From: Cryobacterium algoritolerans
GTDB taxonomy: Bacteria > Actinomycetota > Actinomycetes > Actinomycetales > Microbacteriaceae
Assembly: GCF_004402785.1 (NCBI RefSeq)
Contig: NZ_SOFP01000079.1
Span: 1 to 64,000 of the forward strand
DNA length: 64,000 bases
Direction: 5' to 3'
This document shows, in pieces, positions 1-7,788 of this stretch. Each line of letters opens with the position of its first letter. The stretch's first letter is position 1. Made by a program: the position numbers and the translations under genes. The notes under the pieces were generated by a model. The model worked only from the letters and a program-made list of their open reading frames with translations. It made no database searches and was not told the DNA's origin.

Positions 1-1
1 C

Positions 2-151
2 ATGATCCGCGGCAAACCGGAGGTCAAAGCCCCCGCCTGGGCCGGAACCACCACCACCACCTGGCACCCCGGAGCCACCCACCGCGCCCAACAACCCACC
101 CACACCCACACCCACCACGACTCGACAGGCCCGACCACCGCCGGTGCTTGA
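2..151 (+). CDS. C-terminal end of a DUF222/HNH endonuclease-family protein (5' end outside window)
   Basis: Only the last ~49 codons are visible. The frame reads MIRGKPEVKAPAWAG and then a Thr/His-rich tail. The pattern (W/R)MIRGKPEVKAPAWL is typical of the extreme C-terminus of DUF222 plus HNH proteins (the 13E12-type family, present in many copies in actinobacteria). There is no reason to place a start at the internal ATG, since the gene very probably begins before base 1. A degenerate relative lies at 14843-15875. The tail has unusually many Thr and His codons and may be a low-complexity extension. Function of the family is not settled; nuclease activity is inferred from the HNH domain. 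Confidence 0.55.
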   Translation: MIRGKPEVKAPAWAGTTTTTWHPGATHRAQQPTHTHTHHDSTGPTTAGA

Positions 152-232
152 GCCCGCCGAAACCACGGTCCGCAGGTCCTGTCAGGCTCGACCATTGGGG
201 TGTCTCGACCGCCGCGGGAGCCGACGGACGGG

Positions 233-910
233 CTAGGCCGTGGTCCGCCGCCCGCCCGGCGTGAACCCCTCGCGACCGAACAGGAAGAGCACGATGTCTT
301 CGGCGGTGCCCTCGAAGGCGAGGCCGCGGCCCACGCGCCAGAGCGCATCCGTTGCGACCAGTGTGCGCCGGCGCAGCACGGCCTTGATCGGGGTGGGAGC
401 GATCAGCGCGCGGCGGAGCGCCACCGCACCCGTCACTGTCGGTGCCACCGCTAGTGTCAGGTCGAGCGCACGGGCGATGTCGAAGCCGTGCACGACGGCC
501 TCGGTCAGCTCGGTGACGCCGTGGTGCCCGTGACCCGCCATCCGGTCGCCGGCGATCCGGCGCAGTGCAGCGACGAGCTCGGCCGGATTTACCTCGGCCG
601 CGGTGCGGCTGACCATGTCGATCCCTCGGTTCGGGTTCAGGAAGCGGCCGTCCAGCATCGCACGGCCGAGGCTGCGTACCAGGTCCATGTTGGTGTGGCC
701 GAGGCGCCAAACCAGATGCCCCGCGACATCCCGCACCCGCCACTCACCGCAGAGGCTCGGAGCGTCCCACTGTTCGGGGCTGAGCCCGGCCAGCAGGTCG
801 GCGATGACCGTCAGGGTCTCCGCGAGAGGTGCGCTCCAGTCGGAACCGGCCGCTGACTCGTCGACGGCTGGGCGTTGGCTGAACGGCAGGTACTTCGCGA
901 ATTCCGGCAT
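233..910 (-). CDS. maleylpyruvate isomerase family (DinB/MDMPI) mycothiol-dependent-type protein
   Basis: A 225-residue protein with the DinB-like four-helix fold signature of the MDMPI_N family: W-DAPSLCGEWRVRDVAGHL near residues 49-66, with the metal-type histidines of the fold, and a later VVHGFDIARAL segment near residue 138. Members are metal- and thiol-dependent enzymes; in actinobacteria the thiol is normally mycothiol. The substrate cannot be told from sequence. The ATG is 7 nt downstream of a minus-strand TAGGCT -10 box, so the mRNA is probably leaderless. It is divergent from the MFS gene, and their -10 boxes overlap. A second, unlinked paralogue is at 16159-16863. Confidence 0.75.
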   Translation of the reverse strand: MPEFAKYLPFSQRPAVDESAAGSDWSAPLAETLTVIADLLAGLSPEQWDAPSLCGEWRVRDVAGHLVWRLGHTNMDLVRSLGRAMLDGRFLNPNRGIDMVSRTAAEVNPAELVAALRRIAGDRMAGHGHHGVTELTEAVVHGFDIARALDLTLAVAPTVTGAVALRRALIAPTPIKAVLRRRTLVATDALWRVGRGLAFEGTAEDIVLFLFGREGFTPGGRRTTA

Positions 911-917
911 GGGGTCC

Positions 918-927
918 AGCCTAGACT
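918..927. promoter_or_regulatory. overlapping divergent -10 boxes
   Basis: The decamer AGCCTAGACT holds two -10 hexamers that share their central TA: TAGACT on the plus strand (922-927), 6 nt before the GTG of the MFS gene, and TAGGCT on the minus strand (918-923), 7 nt before the ATG of the MDMPI gene. No good -35 is visible on either side. Both transcripts would start at or within a base or two of the start codon, and the two genes probably cannot be initiated at the same time. Confidence 0.55.
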
Positions 928-933
928 TGCCCG

Positions 934-2160
934 GTGATCGACACCCCGAACCGGCACAGGGCCGGGCGCACCCTCGCCCTGGTCGGAATCGTCCTGGTGG
1001 CCGCCAACCTCCGCACCGCCGTCGCGGCGCTGTCGCCGATCGTCAGCCAGGTGAACGTTGACATTCCGCTGGGAGCAGTCTTCATCGGTGTGCTCGGCAT
1101 GCTTCCTCCCGTGTGTTTTGCGGTCTTCGGCATCTTCGCCCCCGTCTTCACCCGGCGCCTCGGTCTCGAACCGGCGTTGATCCTCGCCCTGGCGTCCATG
1201 GTTCTCGGGCACCTCGCGAGGGGACTGTCCGGGTCGCTCAGCTGGCTCATCATCGGCAGCGTGATCACCTTCGCCGGAATGGGCGTCGGCAACGTTCTGC
1301 TGCCCCCGCTGGTCAAACGTTACTTCCCCGACCGGGTCGGCCTGGTCACCTCGTTCTACGTGACAGTGATGTCGCTCAGCACGCTGCTGCCGCCGCTCGT
1401 GGCCGTGCCGGTTGCGGATACCGTCGGCTGGCGCGTCTCCCTCGGCATGTGGATGGTCCCGGCCCTGGTCGCGCTCGTGCCGTGGCTCACCCTGCTAATA
1501 CGGGAACGGGGCCGCATCCGCTCGGTGGACGCAGCCCTCATCGAGGAGGCCGAGCCTGCGTTGCTCGGCCGGATCTGGCGGTCGTCCATCGCCTGGGCGA
1601 TCGCCCTTGTCTTCGCCACCTCGTCGCTCAACGCCTATGCGATGTTCGCGTGGCTGCCGCAGTTGCTCATCCAAACCGCCGGGGTGACCCCCGGCCAGGC
1701 CGGGACCCTCCTGTCGCTGTACGCGGGGGTTGGGCTGCCCTGCGCCCTGGTCGTTCCGTACCTCACCATCCGAATGAAGAACCCGGGCCTGCTCGTCTAC
1801 GCCGGCATGGTCGCGTTCGTGGCCGGCGACCTCGGACTTCTCCTCGCCCCGGCGACCCTGACCTTCCTCTGGGTGGGCCTGGCCGGCCTGGGCCCGCTCC
1901 TTTTCCCGCTCGCCCTGGTGCTGATCAACCTGCGCACCCGCTCGCACGAGGGAGCCGTTGCGCTGAGCGGCTTCGTTCAGGGAGTCGGCTACACCCTCGG
2001 CGCCCTGGGCCCGCTCGGCGTCGGCGTGCTGCACCAACTCACCGGTAGCTGGCAATGGCCGCTTGTGTTCCTGCTCGCGACCGGGCTCGCGGTCGGCCTG
2101 GCCGGCGCCGTCATCTCTCGCCCGCACCTGCTCGAGGACGACCTGCAGCCGACGGCCTGA
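934..2160 (+). CDS. MFS transporter, CynX/NimT (cyanate transporter-like) family
   Basis: A 408-residue integral membrane protein with about 12 hydrophobic segments. It opens with LALVGIVLVAANLRTAVAALSP, the N-terminal pattern of CynX/NimT/YycB-type MFS proteins (N-LR-A-ALSP), and continues with the MFS-type G-GVGNVLLPPLVKRYFPDRVG segment between TM4 and TM5. Family members move small anions, nitroimidazoles or unknown compounds; no substrate can be assigned here. The GTG start is chosen because it sits 6 nt after a TAGACT -10 box and gives the family's usual N-terminus. Convergent with the ROK kinase, with 35 bp between stops. Confidence 0.8.
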   Translation: MIDTPNRHRAGRTLALVGIVLVAANLRTAVAALSPIVSQVNVDIPLGAVFIGVLGMLPPVCFAVFGIFAPVFTRRLGLEPALILALASMVLGHLARGLSGSLSWLIIGSVITFAGMGVGNVLLPPLVKRYFPDRVGLVTSFYVTVMSLSTLLPPLVAVPVADTVGWRVSLGMWMVPALVALVPWLTLLIRERGRIRSVDAALIEEAEPALLGRIWRSSIAWAIALVFATSSLNAYAMFAWLPQLLIQTAGVTPGQAGTLLSLYAGVGLPCALVVPYLTIRMKNPGLLVYAGMVAFVAGDLGLLLAPATLTFLWVGLAGLGPLLFPLALVLINLRTRSHEGAVALSGFVQGVGYTLGALGPLGVGVLHQLTGSWQWPLVFLLATGLAVGLAGAVISRPHLLEDDLQPTA

Positions 2161-2195
2161 CTGGGCATTGCCCGGTTGGCGGGGCCCGGCGACGG

Positions 2196-3128
2196 TCAGG
2201 CGATGAGGGTGGCCCGGTGGATCAGGGCGGCGGCGCCGATCAGCGGGCCGTCCCCGGAAAGACCGGACGGCACCACCCGTACCCGCCTCGCGAACTCGAA
2301 GACCGTTCGTTCGTCGACGGCCTCCCGCACGAAGTCGAACAGGTCGGGGGTCACGTGCGAGAAGCCGCCGCCGATGGCGACGACGTCCAGGTCGACCAGG
2401 TTCGTGGCCGAGGCGATGGCCTGGCCGATCGCGCGGCCGCAGCGACGCACGGCGGCCACGGCGACGGCGTCGCCGGCGGCGTACGACGCCGAGAGTTCCT
2501 CGCCGGTCGAGCCGGCCCAGCCCTGACCGCGGGCCCAGGCCACGGTGCGCGGGCCGGATGCGACGGCCTCCAGGCATCCGATCCCGCCGCAGGCGCACCG
2601 GTCGTCGAACCCGCCGACCTCGATGTGGCCGATGTGGCCGGCGTTGCCGCTGGGCCCGGACACCGTGGCGCCGCCCAGGATGAGGCCGCCGCCGACGCCC
2701 GTGGACACGACCATGCCCATCAGGCTGTCCGTACCCTGCCCCGCGCCGAGCCAGTGCTCGGCCAGCGTGATGCACAGGCCGTCCAGGCGCACCCGCACCG
2801 GGACATCCGGAACCAGTCGTTCGACCAGGTCCCGGAGCGGGTACCCACGCCAGGCGGGGAGATTCAGCGGCGATACGGCCCCGTCGGCCACGGCGATCGG
2901 CCCGGCGCTTCCGATGCCGACGCCGACGATGTCAGTGTCGGTCGGCAGCCCCTCGAGAGCGTGGCCGACGACCGACACGACTGCGGCGGCGAGCTGCTCG
3001 CTCGTGGCCGTCGGGCCAGTGGGGGAGCGGTGCCGGCTGGACTCGAGGACGGCACCGTGGTCGTCGACCAGGGCGGCCTCGACCTTGGTTCCGCCGAGGT
3101 CGACGGCGAGCGCATAGGTGGGGGACAT
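2196..3128 (-). CDS. ROK family sugar kinase (glucokinase-like)
   Basis: A 310-residue cytoplasmic kinase of the ROK family. The N-terminal ATP-binding motif AVDLGGTKVEAALVD is at residues 8-22, and the ROK zinc-binding signature CACGGIGCLEAVASG lies near residue 175, preceded by a GHIGH histidine. ROK kinases phosphorylate glucose, mannose, N-acetylglucosamine or related sugars using ATP; the exact sugar is not determined. There is no N-terminal DNA-binding extension, so it is an enzyme, not a NagC-type repressor. The ATG is 6 nt after a minus-strand TAGGCT box (3135-3140), implying a leaderless message. Divergent from the SorC/DeoR regulator and possibly under its control. Confidence 0.8.
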   Translation of the reverse strand: MSPTYALAVDLGGTKVEAALVDDHGAVLESSRHRSPTGPTATSEQLAAAVVSVVGHALEGLPTDTDIVGVGIGSAGPIAVADGAVSPLNLPAWRGYPLRDLVERLVPDVPVRVRLDGLCITLAEHWLGAGQGTDSLMGMVVSTGVGGGLILGGATVSGPSGNAGHIGHIEVGGFDDRCACGGIGCLEAVASGPRTVAWARGQGWAGSTGEELSASYAAGDAVAVAAVRRCGRAIGQAIASATNLVDLDVVAIGGGFSHVTPDLFDFVREAVDERTVFEFARRVRVVPSGLSGDGPLIGAAALIHRATLIA

Positions 3129-3162
3129 GATTCGAGCCTAGATCGTGACCCGGTTCGCTCGA

Positions 3163-3178
3163 TTGCTCAGATGAGCAA
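3163..3178. promoter_or_regulatory. perfect inverted repeat TTGCTC-N4-GAGCAA, candidate operator
   Basis: A 6-bp perfect dyad with a 4-nt centre lies between the divergent ROK kinase and SorC/DeoR regulator genes, upstream of both predicted -10 boxes. The Bacillus DeoR operator is likewise an ATTG...CAAT dyad, so autoregulation by the adjacent regulator is plausible. This is an inference from symmetry and position. Confidence 0.4.
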
Positions 3179-3193
3179 GATTCCGAACAGATG

Positions 3194-3222
3194 TTGATCG
3201 AGCCAGGCAGGCAACCTAGGCT
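3194..3222 (+). promoter_or_regulatory. promoter of the SorC/DeoR regulator
   Basis: TTGATC at 3194-3199 and TAGGCT at 3217-3222 are separated by exactly 17 bp, the best sigma-70-like promoter seen in the window. It would start RNA near 3229. That places the upstream in-frame ATG at 3191 outside the transcript and supports the ATG at 3236 as the start. Confidence 0.5.
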
Positions 3223-3235
3223 GGACTCAAATCGG

Positions 3236-4201
3236 ATGGAGCGCACCAGAGTGATCGACACTGACGAACTGCTGTCAATTCGTGCCGCGGAGCTGTATTA
3301 CGAGGAGAACAAGACGCAGGATGAGATCGGCACGCTCCTCCGCCTCACCCGGTGGAAGGTCGGCCGGCTACTCGCCCAGGCGAAGGCCAGCGGCTTCATC
3401 CGGATCGAGATCGTGCACCCGCGCGCACGGCGCCTCTCCGTCGAGCGCAGGCTCCGCGAGGCAACCGGCCTGACGGACGCTATCGTGGTCTCCTCGGCCG
3501 GGGTCGCCACCGACGAGGAGTTGCAGTCGCGCACCGCCCAGGCCGCGGCCGACTACCTCACCGGTCTCCGCCCGGTGCCTCGCACGCTCGGGATCAGCTG
3601 GGGTCGCACCCTGCACGAGGTCGCCCTGCACCTCAAGCAGGGCTGGGCGCACGGGGTCAACGTGGTGCAGATCAACGGCGGAGTCAGCCTCAACCGGCGC
3701 GCCGGGACCGCGGCGGCGACCGCGGTGAACATCGCGCACAAGGGTGCGGGCGCGGCGACGCTGCTGCCCAGCCCGGCCATCCTCGAACGCCTCGAGACGA
3801 AACAGGCGATCGAGTCCGACCGTGCCGTCGCAGCTGTGCTGAATCTGGCCACCGCGGCCTCCGCCTACCTCTTCAGCGCCGGACAGGCCGACGAGAACTC
3901 GGCGCTGGTCGACAGCGGCTACCTCACCGCCCCGCAGGTCGCCGAACTCGTGCGCAAGGGCGCCGTCGGCGACATCGTGGGCCGGTACATCGACAGCAAC
4001 GGCAACATCGTCGATCCGGAACTCGACGGGCGCACCGTGGGCATCCAGCTCGAGCAGTTGCGCCAGGCGAAGATGGCGATCGCCGTGATCGCCGGAGGTT
4101 CGAAGCACGCCATCGCCCGCGCCATTGTCGGCAGCGGACTCTGCACCGTGTTGGTGACCGACGAAGACACTGCCCTCGCCATCCTCGGCGATGAAGCGTG
4201 A
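3236..4201 (+). CDS. SorC/DeoR-family transcriptional regulator of the deoxyribose operon
   Basis: 321 residues. The N-terminal helix-turn-helix (AAELYYEENKTQDEIGTLL, then LTRWKVGRLLAQAKASGFI, about residues 12-52) is that of SorC-type regulators such as Bacillus DeoR and CggR. The rest is the sugar-phosphate-binding domain (GISWGRTL, NGGV, GAAT.LPSPAI, residues ~115-190), expected to sense deoxyribose 5-phosphate or a related effector. The stop lies 25 bp before deoC, so it likely leads the deoC-ALDH-ALDH operon it controls. The start at 3236 is chosen from the promoter position; an ATG 45 bp upstream is in frame but lies within the promoter. Confidence 0.8.
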   Translation: MERTRVIDTDELLSIRAAELYYEENKTQDEIGTLLRLTRWKVGRLLAQAKASGFIRIEIVHPRARRLSVERRLREATGLTDAIVVSSAGVATDEELQSRTAQAAADYLTGLRPVPRTLGISWGRTLHEVALHLKQGWAHGVNVVQINGGVSLNRRAGTAAATAVNIAHKGAGAATLLPSPAILERLETKQAIESDRAVAAVLNLATAASAYLFSAGQADENSALVDSGYLTAPQVAELVRKGAVGDIVGRYIDSNGNIVDPELDGRTVGIQLEQLRQAKMAIAVIAGGSKHAIARAIVGSGLCTVLVTDEDTALAILGDEA

Positions 4202-4226
4202 CCAACCCAAACCGCAAGGACAACTC

Positions 4227-5246
4227 ATGACTAGCAGTCAATCGGCCATGGCCCAGCTGAACAACGGGGACCGTGCAGTGGCACTCCTCGGCGGCGAGGC
4301 CACTGACGCGAACCTGCGCCGGTACCTGCATGGCATCCCGGGGATCGACGCCGTCGGCCTCGAGCAGCGGGCCGCGGACCTTGGTTCTCGCTCGGTGAAG
4401 ACCAGCTCGAAGAAGTGGGCGCTCGACAAGATCATCAGCCTGATCGACCTCACCACCCTCGAGGGTGCAGATACCCCAGGCAAAGTGCGCTCCCTGGTCG
4501 GCAAGGCTCTCACCCCGGACCCGGGCGACCCCACCTGTCCACGGGTTGCCGCCGTCTGTGTTTACGGCGACCTGGTCCCCATCGCCGTCGAGGCGCTCGG
4601 CTCCGCCCACGCGGCCGGCACCGCCACCGGCATCTCAGTAGCGGCCGTCGCCACCGCCTTCCCTAGCGGCCGGGCATCGCTGGCCGTCAAGCTTGCGGAT
4701 GTCGGCGACGCCGTCACCGGGGGTGCCGACGAGATCGACATGGTCATCGACAGGGGAGCGTTCCTCTCCGGACGGTTCGGCCAGGTCTACGACGAGATCG
4801 TGGCAGTGAAGGAGGCCTGCAAGCGGGCCGACGGAAGCCACGCCCACCTCAAGGTGATCCTCGAAACCGGGGAACTGAACACCTACGACAACGTGCGCCG
4901 TGCGTCGTGGCTGGCCATCCTGGCCGGCGGCGACTTCATCAAGACCTCCACCGGCAAGATAGCACCCGCTGCGACCCTGCCGGTCACCCTGTCGATGCTC
5001 GAGGTCGTGCGCGACTGGAAGCGCCTCACCGGCGCCAGGGTCGGCGTCAAGCCGGCCGGCGGCATCCGCACCTCCAAGGACGCCATCAAGTACGTCGTGT
5101 CCGTCGCCGAGACCGTGGGCGAGGAATGGCTGACCCCGAGCCTGTTCCGGTTCGGCGCCTCGAGCCTGCTCAACGACGTGCTGATGCAGCGCCAGAAGAT
5201 GACCACAGGGCACTACTCCGGCCCCGACTACGTGACGATTGACTGA
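4227..5246 (+). CDS. deoC: deoxyribose-phosphate aldolase
   Basis: 339 residues. It cleaves 2-deoxyribose 5-phosphate to glyceraldehyde 3-phosphate and acetaldehyde by a Schiff-base mechanism. The class I aldolase core is clear: IDLTTLEG, VCVYGDLVPIAVEAL, EIDMVIDRGAFLSG, LKVILETGEL, the active-site FIKTSTGK (Schiff-base lysine), and GVKPAGGIRTSKDAIKY. The N-terminal extension of ~70 residues beyond the ~250-residue bacterial enzyme is normal for the long DeoC form. AAGGA 6 nt upstream fixes the ATG at 4227. The following aldehyde dehydrogenase would dispose of the acetaldehyde. Confidence 0.93.
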   Translation: MTSSQSAMAQLNNGDRAVALLGGEATDANLRRYLHGIPGIDAVGLEQRAADLGSRSVKTSSKKWALDKIISLIDLTTLEGADTPGKVRSLVGKALTPDPGDPTCPRVAAVCVYGDLVPIAVEALGSAHAAGTATGISVAAVATAFPSGRASLAVKLADVGDAVTGGADEIDMVIDRGAFLSGRFGQVYDEIVAVKEACKRADGSHAHLKVILETGELNTYDNVRRASWLAILAGGDFIKTSTGKIAPAATLPVTLSMLEVVRDWKRLTGARVGVKPAGGIRTSKDAIKYVVSVAETVGEEWLTPSLFRFGASSLLNDVLMQRQKMTTGHYSGPDYVTID

Positions 5247-5257
5247 GGGAATCACCA

Positions 5258-6790
5258 ATGAGCTTTCTTGACTACGCTCCGGCACCGGAGTCCCAGGCAG
5301 TGCTGAACCTCCGCCCGGACTACGGCTTGTTCATCAACGGCGATTTCGTCGCCGGCCGGGGCGTTCCGTTCCAGACCATCAACCCGGCCACCGAGAAGCC
5401 GATCGCGATGATCGCGCATGCCAACACGGCGGATGTCGACACCGCCGTCGCCGCCGCCCGCCGCGCCTACGACCGCACCTGGTCGAAGCTCTCCGGCAGT
5501 GACCGCGGAAAGTACCTCTTCCGGATCGCCCGCCTCGTGCAGGAACGCGCCCGCGAACTCGCCGTCGCCGAGACCCTCGACAACGGCAAGCCGATCAAGG
5601 AGAGCCGCGACGTCGACGTGCCCCTGGTCGCCGCGTGGTTCTTCTACTACGCCGGGTGGGCCGACAAACTCGACCACGCCGGCGTCGGGCCGACCCCGTC
5701 CTCCCGCGGCGTCGCAGCCCAGGTGATCCCGTGGAACTTCCCCCTGCTGATGCTGGCCTGGAAGATCGCCCCGGCCCTCGCCGCCGGTAATACGGTCGTG
5801 CTCAAGCCTGCCGAGACGACCTCGCTCACCGCGCTGTTGTTCGCGGAGATCCTGCAGCAGGCCGACCTGCCCGCCGGAGTCGTCAACATCGTCACCGGCG
5901 GCCGGGAAACCGGGCAGGCCCTCGTCGGCCACCCCGATGTCAACCTGGTCGCCTTCACCGGGTCGACCGGGGCCGGCCGGGCCATCGCCCGTTCGGTGGC
6001 CGGCACCGACAAGAAGGTCATCCTCGAACTCGGCGGCAAGGCCGCGAACATCGTCTTCGACGACGCGCCGATCGACCAGGCGGTCGAGGGAATCGTCAAT
6101 GGGATCTTCTTCAACCAGGGTCACGTCTGCTGCGCGGGAAGCCGCCTGCTGGTGCAGGAGAGCATCCACGACGACGTCATCGACCGGCTCAAGCAGCGCC
6201 TCTCGACGCTGCGCCTCGGCGACCCGCTCGACAAGAACACCGACATCGGCGCCATCAACAGTGCAGACCAGTTGCAGCGCATCCGTGAGCTCACCGACAT
6301 CGGGGAGCAGGAGGGCGGCGAACGCTGGAGCCCGGCGTGCGTGCTACCGGACAGCGGCTTCTGGTTCGCGCCGACCATCTTCACCAATGTATCGACCAGC
6401 CACCGCATCGCCAGGGACGAGGTCTTCGGCCCGGTGCTGTCGGTGCTCACTTTCCGCACCCCGGCCGAGGCCATCGCGAAGGCCAACAACACGCCGTATG
6501 GCCTGTCCGCCGGGATCTGGACCGAGAAGGGCAGCCGCATCCTCGCCGTCGCCGACAAGCTGCGGGCCGGAGTGATCTGGGCGAACACCTTCAACCGGTT
6601 CGACCCGGCCAGCCCCTTCGGCGGCTATAAGGAGTCCGGCTATGGGCGCGAGGGCGGTCGCCACGGCCTCGCCGCGTACCTCAAGCCCGCCGCCGGCGGG
6701 TCCGCCGCCCGCACCGTCGCGGCTCCCGCCGACGCCTCGCCCGAGCTCGACGCGAAAGCCCCCGTTTCACGAAAGAAGGCCGCAAAGTGA
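5258..6790 (+). CDS. aldehyde dehydrogenase, catalytically complete, linked to deoC
   Basis: 510 residues. NAD(P)-dependent oxidation of an aldehyde, most likely the acetaldehyde made by DeoC. It has the Rossmann segment VIPWNFPLLMLAWKIAPALAAGN, FTGSTGAGRAI, the general-base glutamate in LELGGKAANIVF, the catalytic cysteine in NQGHVCCAGSR, and the EVFGPVL and PFGGYKESGYGREGG motifs. Starts 11 bp after the deoC stop; its TGA overlaps the GTG of the next gene, so the two are translationally coupled. The C-terminus ends in a basic Lys-rich tail (RKKAAK). Together with the next gene it looks like a split ALDH16-type two-domain enzyme. Confidence 0.88.
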   Translation: MSFLDYAPAPESQAVLNLRPDYGLFINGDFVAGRGVPFQTINPATEKPIAMIAHANTADVDTAVAAARRAYDRTWSKLSGSDRGKYLFRIARLVQERARELAVAETLDNGKPIKESRDVDVPLVAAWFFYYAGWADKLDHAGVGPTPSSRGVAAQVIPWNFPLLMLAWKIAPALAAGNTVVLKPAETTSLTALLFAEILQQADLPAGVVNIVTGGRETGQALVGHPDVNLVAFTGSTGAGRAIARSVAGTDKKVILELGGKAANIVFDDAPIDQAVEGIVNGIFFNQGHVCCAGSRLLVQESIHDDVIDRLKQRLSTLRLGDPLDKNTDIGAINSADQLQRIRELTDIGEQEGGERWSPACVLPDSGFWFAPTIFTNVSTSHRIARDEVFGPVLSVLTFRTPAEAIAKANNTPYGLSAGIWTEKGSRILAVADKLRAGVIWANTFNRFDPASPFGGYKESGYGREGGRHGLAAYLKPAAGGSAARTVAAPADASPELDAKAPVSRKKAAK

Positions 6791-7650
6791 CCCGCCTCGC
6801 CGTTCCGAAGACCTACAAGCTCTACATCGGCGGCAAGTTCCCGCGTAGCGAGTCGGGCCGGGTGTACGAGATCCGTTCGCACGGCGGGGACTTCCTGGCC
6901 AACGCCGCGGAGGCCAGCCGCAAGGATGCCCGCGACGCGGTCGTTGCGGCACGGTCCGCCCTCGGCGGCTGGGCAGGTGCAACCGCGTACAACCGCGGCC
7001 AGGTGCTCTACCGGATCGCCGAACTCCTCGAGGGGCGTCGCGTGCAGTTCATCGACGAGATCGTGCAGACCGAGGGTGTGACGCCGAGCGCGGCATCCGC
7101 CCAGGTCGACGAGGCGATCGACCGCTGGGTCTGGTACGCCGGCTGGGCCGACAAGTACATGCAGGTCGCCGGGAACGCGAACCCGGTCTCCGGGCCGTAT
7201 TTCAACATCTCCGTGCCGGAGCCCACGGGCGTCGTCGCGATCATCGCCCCGCAGTCGGGCGGTTCGCTGCTCGGGCTGGTCAGCGCGGTCGCCCCTGCCC
7301 TCGTGTCCGGCAACACTGTGGTCGTTGTCGCCAACGAAACGATGCCGCTGTCCGCGGTCAGCCTGGGCGAGGTGCTGGCCACCAGTGACGTGCCCGGCGG
7401 GGTTGTGAACATCCTCACCGGTTCACCCGCCGAGATGGCGCCGTGGCTGGCCAGCCACGCCGACGTGAATGCCATCGACCTCGTCGGGGCCGGTGACCTC
7501 GATTGGGTTCACCTGCAGATCGATGCCGCCGAGACCCTCACCAGGGTGCTGCAGCCGGAGAACGGACCGGATGCCGCGAGCCCGTCGCTCGCCCGCATCG
7601 TGGCGTTCACGGAGACCAAGACGATCTGGCACACCAAGGGCCTGATCTAG
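6787..7650 (+). CDS. cysteine-less aldehyde-dehydrogenase-like partner (pseudoenzyme)
   Basis: 287 residues with an ALDH NAD-binding half: VGKFP-type start, WVWYAGWADKY, PTGVVAIIAPQSGGSLLGLVSAVAPALVSGNTVVVVANE and PGGVVNILTG. It stops soon after this domain. No catalytic domain is present and the protein contains no cysteine at all, so it cannot carry the thiohemiacetal chemistry. It ends in FTETKTIWHTKGL. The GTG overlaps the TGA of the complete ALDH by 4 nt. In ALDH16 proteins a complete ALDH domain is followed by a second, cysteine-lacking ALDH domain; this gene looks like that second half encoded separately. A structural or regulatory role is inferred. Confidence 0.75.
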   Translation: MTRLAVPKTYKLYIGGKFPRSESGRVYEIRSHGGDFLANAAEASRKDARDAVVAARSALGGWAGATAYNRGQVLYRIAELLEGRRVQFIDEIVQTEGVTPSAASAQVDEAIDRWVWYAGWADKYMQVAGNANPVSGPYFNISVPEPTGVVAIIAPQSGGSLLGLVSAVAPALVSGNTVVVVANETMPLSAVSLGEVLATSDVPGGVVNILTGSPAEMAPWLASHADVNAIDLVGAGDLDWVHLQIDAAETLTRVLQPENGPDAASPSLARIVAFTETKTIWHTKGLI

Positions 7651-7662
7651 CGGCGCCCGCCC

Positions 7663-7747
7663 GTCGAATTCGACGGAGATTTTGCCCGAACCGGTCCAAA
7701 ACCGGCTGCACAGGTCGCGAAACCAGAAATTCTCCGTCGAATTCGAC
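7663..7747. repeat. 85-bp palindromic intergenic element (REP-like)
   Basis: The left arm GTCGAATTCGACGGAGATTT (7663-7682) pairs with the right arm at 7727-7747, with one inserted base. The 44-nt loop contains a smaller dyad CCGGT-CCAAA-ACCGG (7691-7705). Each arm itself begins with the palindrome GTCGAATTCGAC. The element sits between the 3' ends of two convergent genes. It lacks a T-run, so it is not a simple terminator. A similar-sized palindrome is at 34149-34236. Confidence 0.65.
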
Positions 7748-7788
7748 AGGCACCGCGAGCCGAGCGGGCGGACGAACAGGCTGCGCCG

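Noticed and set aside
3191..3235. Upstream in-frame ATG as the start of the SorC/DeoR regulator
   Set aside because: It lies upstream of a TTGATC-N17-TAGGCT promoter and adds a non-conserved peptide.
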